Below are positions 21,774-28,856 of a stretch of DNA of 39,368 bases, piece by piece. This DNA is from JAJYIV01 sp964616135 (lineage in GTDB: Bacteria; Patescibacteriota; Patescibacteriia; UBA9934; GWF2-40-263): the NCBI GenBank assembly GCA_964616135.1, contig CAZTTQ010000006.1, positions 1 to 39,368 of the forward strand. The letters are read 5' to 3'. Position numbers and translations under genes: made by a program. Within the stretch, counting starts at the first letter, position 1. Each line of letters opens with the position of its first letter. Under the pieces are notes generated by a model, which did not search any database, had not been told where the DNA came from, and saw nothing but the letters and a program-made list of their open reading frames with translations.

Positions 21774-21809
21774 AGTATCAAGCTTCGGGGGGGGGGGGGC
21801 TCCTTCCGA
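21774..21809 (-). promoter_or_regulatory. promoter with homopolymer spacer, 89-aa gene
   Basis: Minus strand: -35-like TCGGAA (21804-21809), GGAG, 13 C (complement of 21787-21799), GAAGCTT, -10 GATACT (21774-21779). The present spacer is 24 nt; six C would give 17, the spacing in the paralog (TTGGAA-N17-TATACT at 24378-24406). The -10 is 9 nt from the GTG. Confidence 0.55.
21787..21799 (+). repeat. homopolymer G13
   Basis: Thirteen consecutive G, the only such long run in the window. Confidence 0.95.
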
Positions 21810-21853
21810 CCCGCCAGAAAAATCCGTTCTGATCAATGTTCCGCCAGTGGATA

Positions 21854-23464
21854 TCAACGAGCCGCGGCCTTAATGAACGAGACGAACAACGGGTGGGGCT
21901 TGAGCGGGCTGGATTGGAATTCGGGGTGGAACTGCACGCCGACGTAGAACGGGTGGTCCTTGAGTTCCACGACTTCCACCAGGGTTTTGTCCGGCGACGT
22001 GCCGGAAATGCCGAGGCCGGCGGCCACCAACTGGTCGCGGTACGCGTTGTTGAATTCGTAGCGGTGGCGGTGGCGTTCCGAAATGAGGTCGCGGCCGTAC
22101 GCGGCCTGGCAGACGCTCCCCGGCACGAGCGCGCAGTCCCAGCTGCCCAGGCGCATGGTGGCGCCATAGTCCCTTTCCAGCATTTTCTTTTCCTGGTCCG
22201 GCATGATGTGCACCACCGGATGCGGCGTCGCGGCGTCCACTTCCGTCGTGTGGGCCCCGGCGAGGCCGGCCACGTTCCGCGCGAATTCGATGGTCGCCAG
22301 TTGCATGCCGTAACACAAGCCGAAGTACGGGACCTTCTTTTCACGCGCGTAACGGATGGCGGCGATCACTCCTTCGATGCCGCGCGAACCGAAACCGCCC
22401 GGCACGACGATGCCATCGAAACCGGCAAGCACTTTCTCCGCCCCGTCACGCTCAATGTCCTGCGCGTCGATCCACGTAAGCGCAGGCGTCCGGTTGTTCG
22501 CCCAGCAGGCGTGCTTCACGGCTTCGATCACGGAGATGTAGACGTCGGACAGCATGAAAGAACCCACCTGGAAGTACTTCCCAACGAGGGCAATGCGCAC
22601 GCTTCCCGAGGGGGACGCGATAGCGGCCGTCAGCGCGCGCCACGGCGTCAGATCCGCCTTCGTCACGGGCAAGTCCAGCTTTTCCAGCACGCGGCGCGCG
22701 AATCCCTGCTCTTCCAAGAGGAGCGGCACCTCATAAATGGACGCGCAATCCGGCGCGCTGATGACGTCGTCCTTGTCCACGTTGCAGAACAGCGCGATGC
22801 GTTCCTTGCGCCGCGCGTCCATCGCCATGGAGCTCCGCCCCACGACGAAGTCCGGCTGGATGCCCATGCCGTTTAAGACGCGCACGCTTTGCTGCACGGG
22901 CTTCGTCTTCATTTCGCCCAGGGAACCCGGAATGGGCAGATACGCCATGTGGACGTGGACCACGTCGCCCGGTTCGCGCATTTCCAGAATGCGGGCCGCC
23001 TCAAAGAAGATCCCGTTCTGATATTCCCCCACCGTGCCGCCCAATTCCACGATGACGATGTCCGCGCCAATGCCCGCCTGCTTGAAGCGGCGGATGATTT
23101 CGTCCGTCACGTGCGGAATGGCTTCCACGTCTTCACCTTCATATTCAAACGCGCGTTCTTTTCGAAGGACTTCGGCATAGACCTGGCCCGTGGTCATGTA
23201 GTTCATGCGACGCAGCGGGCGGCCAATGAAGCGTTCGTAATTGCCCAGATCCTGGTCGCTTTCCAAACCGTCTTCCGTTACGAACACTTCCCCATGCTCG
23301 GCCGGACGGATGGTGCCGGCGTCCTGGTTTAAGTACATGTCGACCTTCATGGGCGACACGCGGTAGCCGCGGGCTTCCAACAGCGCCGCGAGCGAGGCGC
23401 TGGTGATGCCCTTGCCGAGGCCGGAGATAACGCCGCCGGAGACGAACACGTATTTGGTGGACAT
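21854..23464 (-). CDS. pyrG: CTP synthase (glutamine hydrolysing)
   Basis: Makes CTP from UTP, glutamine and ATP. 536 aa, full length; start MSTKYVFVSGGVISGLGKG at 23464. Synthetase domain: SGLGKGITSASLAALLE and HGEVFVTEDGLESDQDLGNYERFI, then the KPVQQSVRVLNGMGIQPD segment. Glutamine amidotransferase domain: GFGSRGIEGVIAAIRYAREKK, nucleophile Cys in YFGLCYGMQLA, and the His-Glu pair in VQFHPEFQSSP. The small substitution K-x-D-M-Y-L-N-Q-D (normally IDPYINVD) is lineage variation. The leader carries a hairpin with terminator features. Confidence 0.97.
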   Translation of the reverse strand: MSTKYVFVSGGVISGLGKGITSASLAALLEARGYRVSPMKVDMYLNQDAGTIRPAEHGEVFVTEDGLESDQDLGNYERFIGRPLRRMNYMTTGQVYAEVLRKERAFEYEGEDVEAIPHVTDEIIRRFKQAGIGADIVIVELGGTVGEYQNGIFFEAARILEMREPGDVVHVHMAYLPIPGSLGEMKTKPVQQSVRVLNGMGIQPDFVVGRSSMAMDARRKERIALFCNVDKDDVISAPDCASIYEVPLLLEEQGFARRVLEKLDLPVTKADLTPWRALTAAIASPSGSVRIALVGKYFQVGSFMLSDVYISVIEAVKHACWANNRTPALTWIDAQDIERDGAEKVLAGFDGIVVPGGFGSRGIEGVIAAIRYAREKKVPYFGLCYGMQLATIEFARNVAGLAGAHTTEVDAATPHPVVHIMPDQEKKMLERDYGATMRLGSWDCALVPGSVCQAAYGRDLISERHRHRYEFNNAYRDQLVAAGLGISGTSPDKTLVEVVELKDHPFYVGVQFHPEFQSSPLKPHPLFVSFIKAAAR

Positions 23465-23499
23465 ATCGTGGAACGTAGATCGTATAACGTTAAACGTCT
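23465..23499 (-). repeat. ACGTT repeats in the pyrG leader
   Basis: Minus strand reads ACGTTTAACGTTATACGA then TCTACGTTCCACGAT immediately before the ATG. It shares the ACGTTCCACGAT unit with the typA leader. Confidence 0.7.
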
Positions 23500-23533
23500 G
23501 AAAAAGAAGAAGCCTCCCGCCAGGGGAGACTTC
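23500..23533 (-). promoter_or_regulatory. terminator-like hairpin in the pyrG leader (possible attenuator)
   Basis: A 10-bp stem (23509-23518 with 23524-23533, one G-U) with 5-nt loop, followed on the minus strand by TTCTTCTTTTT. Its 5' arm contains TCTCCCC. It lies between the putative pyrG promoter and ATG, and no minus-strand gene precedes it closely. Confidence 0.65.
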
Positions 23534-23591
23534 AACAAAGGGTCGTGAAAACGCTGGTCGTCTGGAGCCGTGGAGCGCCCATAACGTGGGC

Positions 23592-23597
23592 AGTATA
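23592..23597 (-). promoter_or_regulatory. -10 element candidate of pyrG
   Basis: Minus strand TATACT, about 128 nt before the ATG. -35 weak. It would place the hairpin at 23500-23533 within the transcript. Confidence 0.45.
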
Positions 23598-23648
23598 CGC
23601 CTCCCGCGTTTGGCCGAATACGGTACCGGTGGATAAGTCCTCCGACTA

Positions 23649-23677
23649 TTGACGAACGACTGTAAACGGCCCATATT
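23649..23677 (+). promoter_or_regulatory. promoter of the 72-aa gene
   Basis: -35 TTGACG (23649-23654), 17-nt spacer, -10 CATATT (23672-23677). Confidence 0.65.
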
Positions 23678-23715
23678 TTCTCCATCTCGTCGTCCCTGAC
23701 GAGAGGAGGACGATC

Positions 23716-23934
23716 ATGCGCATGAATCTGAACGAGTACGTCTGGGTCAAGCTGACGAAGGCTGGCGAACGGGCGTACGCAATCACGTACGCAACCGAGA
23801 TTAAGCCCGAGACAGAGCGCGGCTTCGCCCGCTTCCAGATGCACGAACTAATGTACGTCTTCGGACCGCACCACTCCCCCAGCAGTAACCCGATGTTCGA
23901 GGACAACGAGATCCACTTCAGTCCGCCCCTATAG
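23716..23934 (+). CDS. hypothetical small protein
   Basis: 72 aa (MRMNLNEYVWVKLTKAGER). A strong GAGGAGGA Shine-Dalgarno ends 5 nt before the ATG, with a clean promoter and terminator. One strand-helix start (NEYVWVKLTKAGERAYA) is reminiscent of small phage-borne proteins, but no family is certain. It lies alone on the plus strand between pyrG and the coiled-coil paralog. Confidence 0.72.
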   Translation: MRMNLNEYVWVKLTKAGERAYAITYATEIKPETERGFARFQMHELMYVFGPHHSPSSNPMFEDNEIHFSPPL

Positions 23935-23937
23935 CTC

Positions 23938-23962
23938 ACGTGCCCACCGGGCGCGTTCTTTT
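23938..23962 (+). terminator. terminator of the 72-aa gene
   Basis: ACGTGCCC/GGGCGCGT (one G-U) with loop ACC, followed by TCTTTTTT. Confidence 0.85.
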
Positions 23963-24367
23963 TTACGTTGCCAAACCAAGTTTCCGTTCAACCGCCGTGA
24001 CGCGGCGTTCCAAACGGTCCATGCGGCGGGTCGGAGCGACGAGTTCTGTCTCCACCATCTCCTGGAGCTTGGCAACCTGATCAGCGACGGTCAGGACTTC
24101 ATTCCGTACTTCTTGCACCTCAGACTTCATGGCAACGTTCTCTTTTATAAAGTCCATGAAATCTTCCATTCGATGGGATAACCCGTCGAATTTCTGGTCC
24201 ATCTGATCAAACTTCTGGTCCATCAGACTGAACCTTTGGTCCATTTGACCAAACTTCTGGTCCATCTGATTAAATTTTTGGTCCATCTGATCAAAACGCC
24301 GGTCCGTGTGCAAAAACCGGGTTTCGACGTTTTGTTCGAATTGTTCCAACGTGGTCTTCTTAGCCAT
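23963..24367 (-). CDS. coiled-coil protein with heptad repeats, paralog of 21495-21764
   Basis: 134 aa, start MAKKTTLEQFEQNVETRF (24367). Six tandem 7-residue units, (M/L)DQKF(D/N/G)Q-like, span about residues 24-60: DRRFDQM, DQKFNQM, DQKFGQM, DQRFSLM, DQKFDQM, DQKFDGL. They form a regular coiled coil. The C-terminal third (APTRRMDRLERRVTAVERKLG) is shared with the 89-aa gene. Such DQKF-type coiled coils are common lineage-specific scaffold-like proteins. Promoter TTGGAA-N17-TATACT; RBS GAGGT adjacent to the ATG. Confidence 0.85.
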   Translation of the reverse strand: MAKKTTLEQFEQNVETRFLHTDRRFDQMDQKFNQMDQKFGQMDQRFSLMDQKFDQMDQKFDGLSHRMEDFMDFIKENVAMKSEVQEVRNEVLTVADQVAKLQEMVETELVAPTRRMDRLERRVTAVERKLGLAT

Positions 24368-24377
24368 ACCTCTTTGA

Positions 24378-24406
24378 AGTATAACGTCCTGGGGGAGTAC
24401 TTCCAA
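24378..24406 (-). promoter_or_regulatory. promoter of the heptad-repeat gene
   Basis: Minus strand -35 TTGGAA (24401-24406), 17-nt spacer, -10 TATACT (24378-24383), 10 nt from the ATG. Confidence 0.75.
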
Positions 24407-24450
24407 CCCACTTGAAAACGGGGATTTTGTCAATGATCCCTCTGTGGATA

Positions 24451-24477
24451 AAAAGAAGGGCCCGGAGGCCCTTCTTG
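24451..24477 (-). terminator. terminator of the export operon
   Basis: AGAAGGGCC/GGCCCTTCT stem (24454-24462, 24467-24475), followed by TTTTTATCC on the minus strand. Confidence 0.88.
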
Positions 24478-24481
24478 TCCC

Positions 24482-25714
24482 TTACTCGTACCGCAACGCT
24501 TCGATCGGATCCAGACGCGCGGCGCGGCGGGCCGGGTAATACCCGAATGCCAAGCCGACGACCGTGGACACCGCGACGCCGAGGAGCACGGCCTCCACCG
24601 GTACGTTCGCCTCCCATCCGTCCACGAAATTGGAGATGACGGCGGCGGATCCGTAGGACGTAAGCACCCCCACGGCCACGCCGATGATGCCGCCTGCCAT
24701 CGTCAGAAGCACGGCTTCCAACAAGAACTGGCGCAGGACGTCCTGCTCCCCGGCACCAACAGCCTTGCGCAGGCCGATTTCCTTGGTGCGCTCGGTCACG
24801 GACACCAACATGATGTTCATGATGCCGATGCCGCCGACGACGAGCGAAATACCCGCGATGGACGACAGAAGCACGCTGAGCACCGCGCCAATGGCGCTTG
24901 CGCTGGCGGCGGCGTCCGCCTGGGACGACACGGCGAAGTCGTCCTTGAGCACGTCGCCTTCGGGATTTTCGATCCCGTGTTGGTCGCGCATGATGAAGCG
25001 CGCTTCTTCCTTGGCATTGTCGATGTCGCCTGACGCGATCATGGAGATGAAGTTCACGTAGTCCACCCCGAGGACGTCGCGCTGCATCGTGGTCACCGGC
25101 ATGGCGACCTGCTTGTCCAGGTTCTGGAAGAAGCGGGTCCCCTGCTCATCCAGGACGCCGACGACGCGGAACGACTTGCGCTTCACCTTAAACGTCATGC
25201 CCGTCGGATCCTGGTCGCCGAACAGGTCGATGGCAATGTCCTTGCCGAGCACGGCGACGGCGGCGTACGAATCCACGTCGGTCTTGTCGAACCAACGGCC
25301 GTACAGGAGGTCCGCCGGAAACACGTTCAAGTAATTTTCATCCACGCCCTGCACGTTCGTGAAGGCGCTTTGCTCGTCGCGGCTCACCGTAGTGGACGTA
25401 TTCACCGCGGTAGACACGCTGGAAATGAACGGGCTCTTGGCGAGGGCACGCGCGTCATCCAACGTCAGTGTCTGCTCGATAAACGGGCTGGGCGGGCCGC
25501 TGCTGCCGGTCCCGTTGGCCGGCTCGATGAACATCAGGTTGGAACCCAAGTCAGCTACCTGGTTCAAAATGAGCCCTTCGGCGCTGCGCCCCACGGCCAA
25601 CGTTAAGATGACCGACGCGATGCCGATGACGATGCCGAGCATGGTCAGGGCCGAACGCGATTTGGCGCGGGCCAAGGATTCGAACGCGGTGCGGAACAGG
25701 TCGCGAATGTCCAT
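24482..25714 (-). CDS. ABC transporter permease, MacB-like
   Basis: A 410-aa membrane subunit of a MacB/FtsX-type mechanotransmission ABC exporter. One N-terminal helix (ALTMLGIVIGIASVILTLAVG), a long extracytoplasmic MacB-PCD domain, and three C-terminal helices ending LGVAVSTVVGLAFGYYPARRAARLDPIEALRYE, the classic family tail. The ATPase gene ends 1 nt before its ATG (25714). Acts with the ATPase at 25716 and the adaptor at 26445. Likely exports peptides or lipids; substrate unknown. Confidence 0.9.
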   Translation of the reverse strand: MDIRDLFRTAFESLARAKSRSALTMLGIVIGIASVILTLAVGRSAEGLILNQVADLGSNLMFIEPANGTGSSGPPSPFIEQTLTLDDARALAKSPFISSVSTAVNTSTTVSRDEQSAFTNVQGVDENYLNVFPADLLYGRWFDKTDVDSYAAVAVLGKDIAIDLFGDQDPTGMTFKVKRKSFRVVGVLDEQGTRFFQNLDKQVAMPVTTMQRDVLGVDYVNFISMIASGDIDNAKEEARFIMRDQHGIENPEGDVLKDDFAVSSQADAAASASAIGAVLSVLLSSIAGISLVVGGIGIMNIMLVSVTERTKEIGLRKAVGAGEQDVLRQFLLEAVLLTMAGGIIGVAVGVLTSYGSAAVISNFVDGWEANVPVEAVLLGVAVSTVVGLAFGYYPARRAARLDPIEALRYE

Positions 25715-25715
25715 A

Positions 25716-26435
25716 TTATTTGGCGTACCCGGCCGTACGGCGGGTATGCGTTCGATCATCGGACACGATGCGGCCGTCACGGACGCGCACGATGCGCTCC
25801 GCGAATTCGGCGGCTTCCAGCTCATGGGTAACCATGATGATGGTGCGGCCTTCCTCATGCAGCTTGCGGAAGATCTGCAGGACCTCTTCCCCGGACTTCG
25901 TGTCCAGGTTGCCGGTCGGTTCGTCCGCGAACAGCACGGCCGGCTCGTTCACTAATGCGCGGGCAATGGCCACGCGCTGCTTTTCGCCGCCGGAGAGCTG
26001 GTTCGACTTATGGTCCAGGCGGTGGGACAGACCCACGGACTTCAACGCCTTTTCCGCGCGGGCGCGGCGTTCCTTGGCGGGAACGTTCGCGTACAGCATC
26101 GGGAGCATGACGTTCGAAATGACCGTCGAGTTCGGCAGAAGGTTGAAAGCCTGGAAGATGAACCCGACCTCCGTGCGACGCATGGTCGACAGTTCGTCGC
26201 CCGTCAGCTTGGATACGTCCTTATTGCGGAAGCGGTAGGTCCCGCCCGTCAGGTGGTCCAAAAATCCGAGGATGTGCATCAGGGTAGACTTGCCGGAACC
26301 GCTCTGGCCCATGATGGCGACGAATTCGCCCTGCTTGATCTCAAGCGGGACGCCGCGCAGGACCGTCGTAAGGATCTCCCCCGTCTTGTACTCCTTGGTC
26401 ACCTCCTGGATTTGGATTATGGGTTCGGAGGCCAT
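25716..26435 (-). CDS. ABC transporter ATP-binding protein, MacB/LolD-like
   Basis: 239 aa; start MASEPIIQIQEVTKEYK. Walker A GQSGSGKST, Q-loop FQAFNLLP, signature LSGGEKQR, Walker B VLFADEPTGNLDTKSG, H-loop VTHELE. The family of ATPases that pairs with MacB-type permeases. The upstream adaptor stops 9 nt earlier; no Shine-Dalgarno, so translation is likely coupled. Confidence 0.92.
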   Translation of the reverse strand: MASEPIIQIQEVTKEYKTGEILTTVLRGVPLEIKQGEFVAIMGQSGSGKSTLMHILGFLDHLTGGTYRFRNKDVSKLTGDELSTMRRTEVGFIFQAFNLLPNSTVISNVMLPMLYANVPAKERRARAEKALKSVGLSHRLDHKSNQLSGGEKQRVAIARALVNEPAVLFADEPTGNLDTKSGEEVLQIFRKLHEEGRTIIMVTHELEAAEFAERIVRVRDGRIVSDDRTHTRRTAGYAK

Positions 26436-26444
26436 AGGGAAAGG

Positions 26445-28028
26445 TTACTTCACGGAGATCACGACTTTCTCGCCGGCGGTGAGGCCTTCCAAAATCTGGA
26501 CGCGGCCGCCGTCCCCGCGCAGGCCGGTGGTCACCGCGCGTTCCTCAAACGTTCCCTCCCCGGTCTGCACGCGGACGACGTTGCCGCCGTCCTTCAACAA
26601 GACGGCGCGCTGCGGCACGGTCAGGACGTCGGGGATGCGTTCCGTGATGATGGTCGCGTCCGCCGTCATGCCCGGCTTCAGCACGGTGTCCTTGCTGACA
26701 TCGCGCAGGGCGAGTTTTGCCTCATAGATGACGACGCCGTCCACCAGTTGCTGGGCCGGGTCAATGGAAACGACCTGGGCGGCAAACGTCGTGCGGTCGC
26801 CGAACGCGTCGAACGTCACGTCGGCCAGGTCGCCCAGGGCAACCTTGGAGACGTCCGCTTCCGCGATCTGGGCGACGATCTCAAACTGGCCGTCCACGGT
26901 CTGGACGGTGATAACCGGCGTGCCGCTCAGGGCCAATTCACCCGGATCCACGGACACCGCCGTCACCGTGCCGGCAATCGGGGAGCGCAATGCCGTCTTA
27001 GACAAGCGCACGGCGGAAGAAGCGCTCTGCGCGCCGGCGCGGGACATTTCCTGGGCCTGGACGGACGCCGTGGCTTCCGCGCTCTTACGCGTGGCAACGG
27101 CGGCGTCTTCCGCCTGGGACGCGGCCAACACGGCGGCGTCCAAGGCTTGGCGGGCGTTACGCACCGCGTCTTGGGCGGCCTGGGCCGACGTCCGCGTCGC
27201 GTTAAAGGAATTCTTCAGCGCCGTCAGGTCCGCCGCGGTAAAGTCACCGGCCGCGACCGCGGTCGCGTCCAACACGCGGGACGTGGCCAACAACAGCTGG
27301 GACACGTCGGACAGCGCGCGGTCCACGACCGTTCCCGCGGCATCGACGTCGTTTGCCGAAGAAGACGCGGACAAGGCGAAGACCGACGTTTCCGCGGCCA
27401 GCAAAGAGACCTTGGTCGTCGCGTACGCGTTCTTCGCGTCCACCAACGCGTTCGAATTCAACGTCGAAAGCACCCCCTTGTAATCCAAGTTGGCGAACTG
27501 GTTGTCCACGCCGATGATTTCATCCGCGTCCGAAAACGCCTTGCGGGCATCAATCATGGCGGACGTCAAAGAAGAACGCAGGGACGCGCGGGCTTCCGCG
27601 ACGTTCTGGGCGCCTTCCGCCTGGGCGCGGAGCACGGCCTGCTGGGCGTTTTCCACGGACACGCGGGCCGACGCGGCCGTTGCCTCGGCGACGCGCAAGG
27701 ACGCGGCCGCTTCCTGCGTCTCCGCGTACTGGTCGGCGGCGCGCAGCGACGCCAACAAGGCGCCCGCCTTCACGCGGTCACCCACTTTCACGTTCACTGT
27801 GCCGACGATGCCGGACGTTTCAAACGACAAGCGCGTCTCATGCACGGACTGCAAGGTGCCGGTAGCGTCCACGGTCTGCACCAATTCCCCGGAGCGCACG
27901 TCTTCCGTCGTCAAAACGACCTTGGAGCCGCCACGGCCGGCCAAGGCGAACCCGCCGACGACGACCACGAGGACGGCGACGACCCAAAACGACTTTTTCT
28001 TCAACAACGATTTCAGTTTTTCAAACAT
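26445..28028 (-). CDS. efflux adaptor, MacA/HlyD family
   Basis: A 527-aa membrane-fusion protein. N-terminal signal anchor (FWVVAVLVVVVGGFALAG, residues about 14-32), barrel-sandwich hybrid/lipoyl-like strands, then a long alanine-rich helical hairpin region (about residues 100-320) that is unusually long for MacA, closing lipoyl half (SPIAGTVTAVSVDPGE) and beta-barrel domain (DLADVTFDAFGDRTTFAAQVVSIDP). It bridges the MacB-type pump to the cell exterior. The lengthened hairpin fits a monoderm envelope but the use is open. Confidence 0.88.
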   Translation of the reverse strand: MFEKLKSLLKKKSFWVVAVLVVVVGGFALAGRGGSKVVLTTEDVRSGELVQTVDATGTLQSVHETRLSFETSGIVGTVNVKVGDRVKAGALLASLRAADQYAETQEAAASLRVAEATAASARVSVENAQQAVLRAQAEGAQNVAEARASLRSSLTSAMIDARKAFSDADEIIGVDNQFANLDYKGVLSTLNSNALVDAKNAYATTKVSLLAAETSVFALSASSSANDVDAAGTVVDRALSDVSQLLLATSRVLDATAVAAGDFTAADLTALKNSFNATRTSAQAAQDAVRNARQALDAAVLAASQAEDAAVATRKSAEATASVQAQEMSRAGAQSASSAVRLSKTALRSPIAGTVTAVSVDPGELALSGTPVITVQTVDGQFEIVAQIAEADVSKVALGDLADVTFDAFGDRTTFAAQVVSIDPAQQLVDGVVIYEAKLALRDVSKDTVLKPGMTADATIITERIPDVLTVPQRAVLLKDGGNVVRVQTGEGTFEERAVTTGLRGDGGRVQILEGLTAGEKVVISVK

Positions 28029-28042
28029 ATGGAGGAGGAAGG

Positions 28043-28276
28043 TTAAGCGTTTGTTTCGTTCACCATCTTGGCGATGCGTTCGGCGTTCTTGGCCATCTCT
28101 TTGAAAGCGACGTCCAGCCGGTCCGCCTTGACGACGACGAACCCGCCGTCGTCCATGGTCAGGAATACCAACTTTTGTCCCGACTCAATGCCGCAAGCCT
28201 TGCGGGCCTCCGCCGGGATGGAGACTTGGCCGCGTTCGCCAACGGTGCCGACGCCCAAAAATTCAGGTTTAAACAT
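28043..28276 (-). CDS. AbrB/MazE/SpoVT-type DNA-binding protein
   Basis: 77 aa, swapped-hairpin AbrB fold (GTVGERGQVSIPAEARKACGIESGQKLVF). It directly precedes the export operon (14-nt gap), so it probably controls its own transcription and the pump. A 13-bp palindrome lies at its start (28278-28290). The C-terminal third is a helical tail (AFKEMAKNAERIAKMVNETNA) of the kind found in oligomerising members. Confidence 0.88.
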   Translation of the reverse strand: MFKPEFLGVGTVGERGQVSIPAEARKACGIESGQKLVFLTMDDGGFVVVKADRLDVAFKEMAKNAERIAKMVNETNA

Positions 28277-28277
28277 A

Positions 28278-28290
28278 CATGTAATACATG
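28278..28290 (-). promoter_or_regulatory. candidate operator of the AbrB operon
   Basis: CATGTA-A-TACATG, perfect 6-bp arms around one centre base, 1 nt ahead of the start codon and downstream of the -10. Confidence 0.6.
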
Positions 28291-28302
28291 AAACTTACGT
28301 AG

Positions 28303-28331
28303 ATTAAACCAAAAAACGTCCGTTTCGTCAA
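28303..28331 (-). promoter_or_regulatory. promoter of the AbrB-export operon
   Basis: Minus strand -35 TTGACG (28326-28331), 17-nt spacer, -10 TTTAAT (28303-28308). Confidence 0.75.
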
Positions 28332-28349
28332 TGGAACGATGCTGGGAAA

Positions 28350-28378
28350 AACGAAAAACCGCCCGTTTGGGGCGGTTT
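28350..28378 (-). terminator. terminator of bcp
   Basis: AAACCGCCC/GGGCGGTTT stem with loop GTTTG; on the minus strand followed by TTCGTTTTTCC. Confidence 0.85.
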
Positions 28379-28385
28379 CCCTCCT

Positions 28386-28853
28386 TTATGACAGCGCATC
28401 CACGTCCGTGAGTACTTCTTCCGCATGGTCGGCAGGCTTTACGTCCTCATAAACCTTCGCGATCTTCCCCTTGGGATCGATGAGAAACGACCAGCGTTTC
28501 GTCCCCACGTATTCGCGTCCCATGAATTTTTTCTTGCCCCAGACGCCGTACGCCTCCACCAGCTCTTTCTTTTCATCCGACAAGAGCGTGAACGGCAGGT
28601 CGTACTTGTCCGCGAACTTGGCGTGGCTTTTGACCGAATCCGTGGATGCGCCCAGGACGGCGACGCCCGCCTTTTTGAAGGCGGACCAACCGTCGCGGAT
28701 CGTGCAGGCTTCCTTGGTACAGCCCGGCGTGTCGTCCTTCGGGTAGAAGTAGAGCAGAACCCACTTCCCCGCGTAGTCCTTCAGCGCCCGCTCCGTCCCG
28801 GTTTGGTCCGGAAGGGAGAACGCGGGCGCCTGGTCGCCGGGGTTCAATGCCAT
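28386..28853 (-). CDS. bcp: thioredoxin-dependent thiol peroxidase (peroxiredoxin Q)
   Basis: 155 aa, typical Bcp/PrxQ length. The peroxidatic Cys45 is in DDTPGCTKEAC; Cys50 five residues on is the likely resolving cysteine of the PrxQ-alpha type. Reduces H2O2 and organic peroxides using thioredoxin. Start MALNPGDQAPAFSLPD at 28853, 3 nt after the upstream 948-aa gene stop, so the two share a transcript. A strict oxygen defence beside anaerobic NrdDG fits an aerotolerant anaerobe or facultative cell. Confidence 0.96.
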   Translation of the reverse strand: MALNPGDQAPAFSLPDQTGTERALKDYAGKWVLLYFYPKDDTPGCTKEACTIRDGWSAFKKAGVAVLGASTDSVKSHAKFADKYDLPFTLLSDEKKELVEAYGVWGKKKFMGREYVGTKRWSFLIDPKGKIAKVYEDVKPADHAEEVLTDVDALS

Positions 28854-28856
28854 AGG

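Noticed and set aside
26010..28046. 678-codon plus-strand frame opposite the efflux genes
   Set aside because: Low-complexity Arg/Gly/His-rich translation, antisense to clear ABC and adaptor genes.
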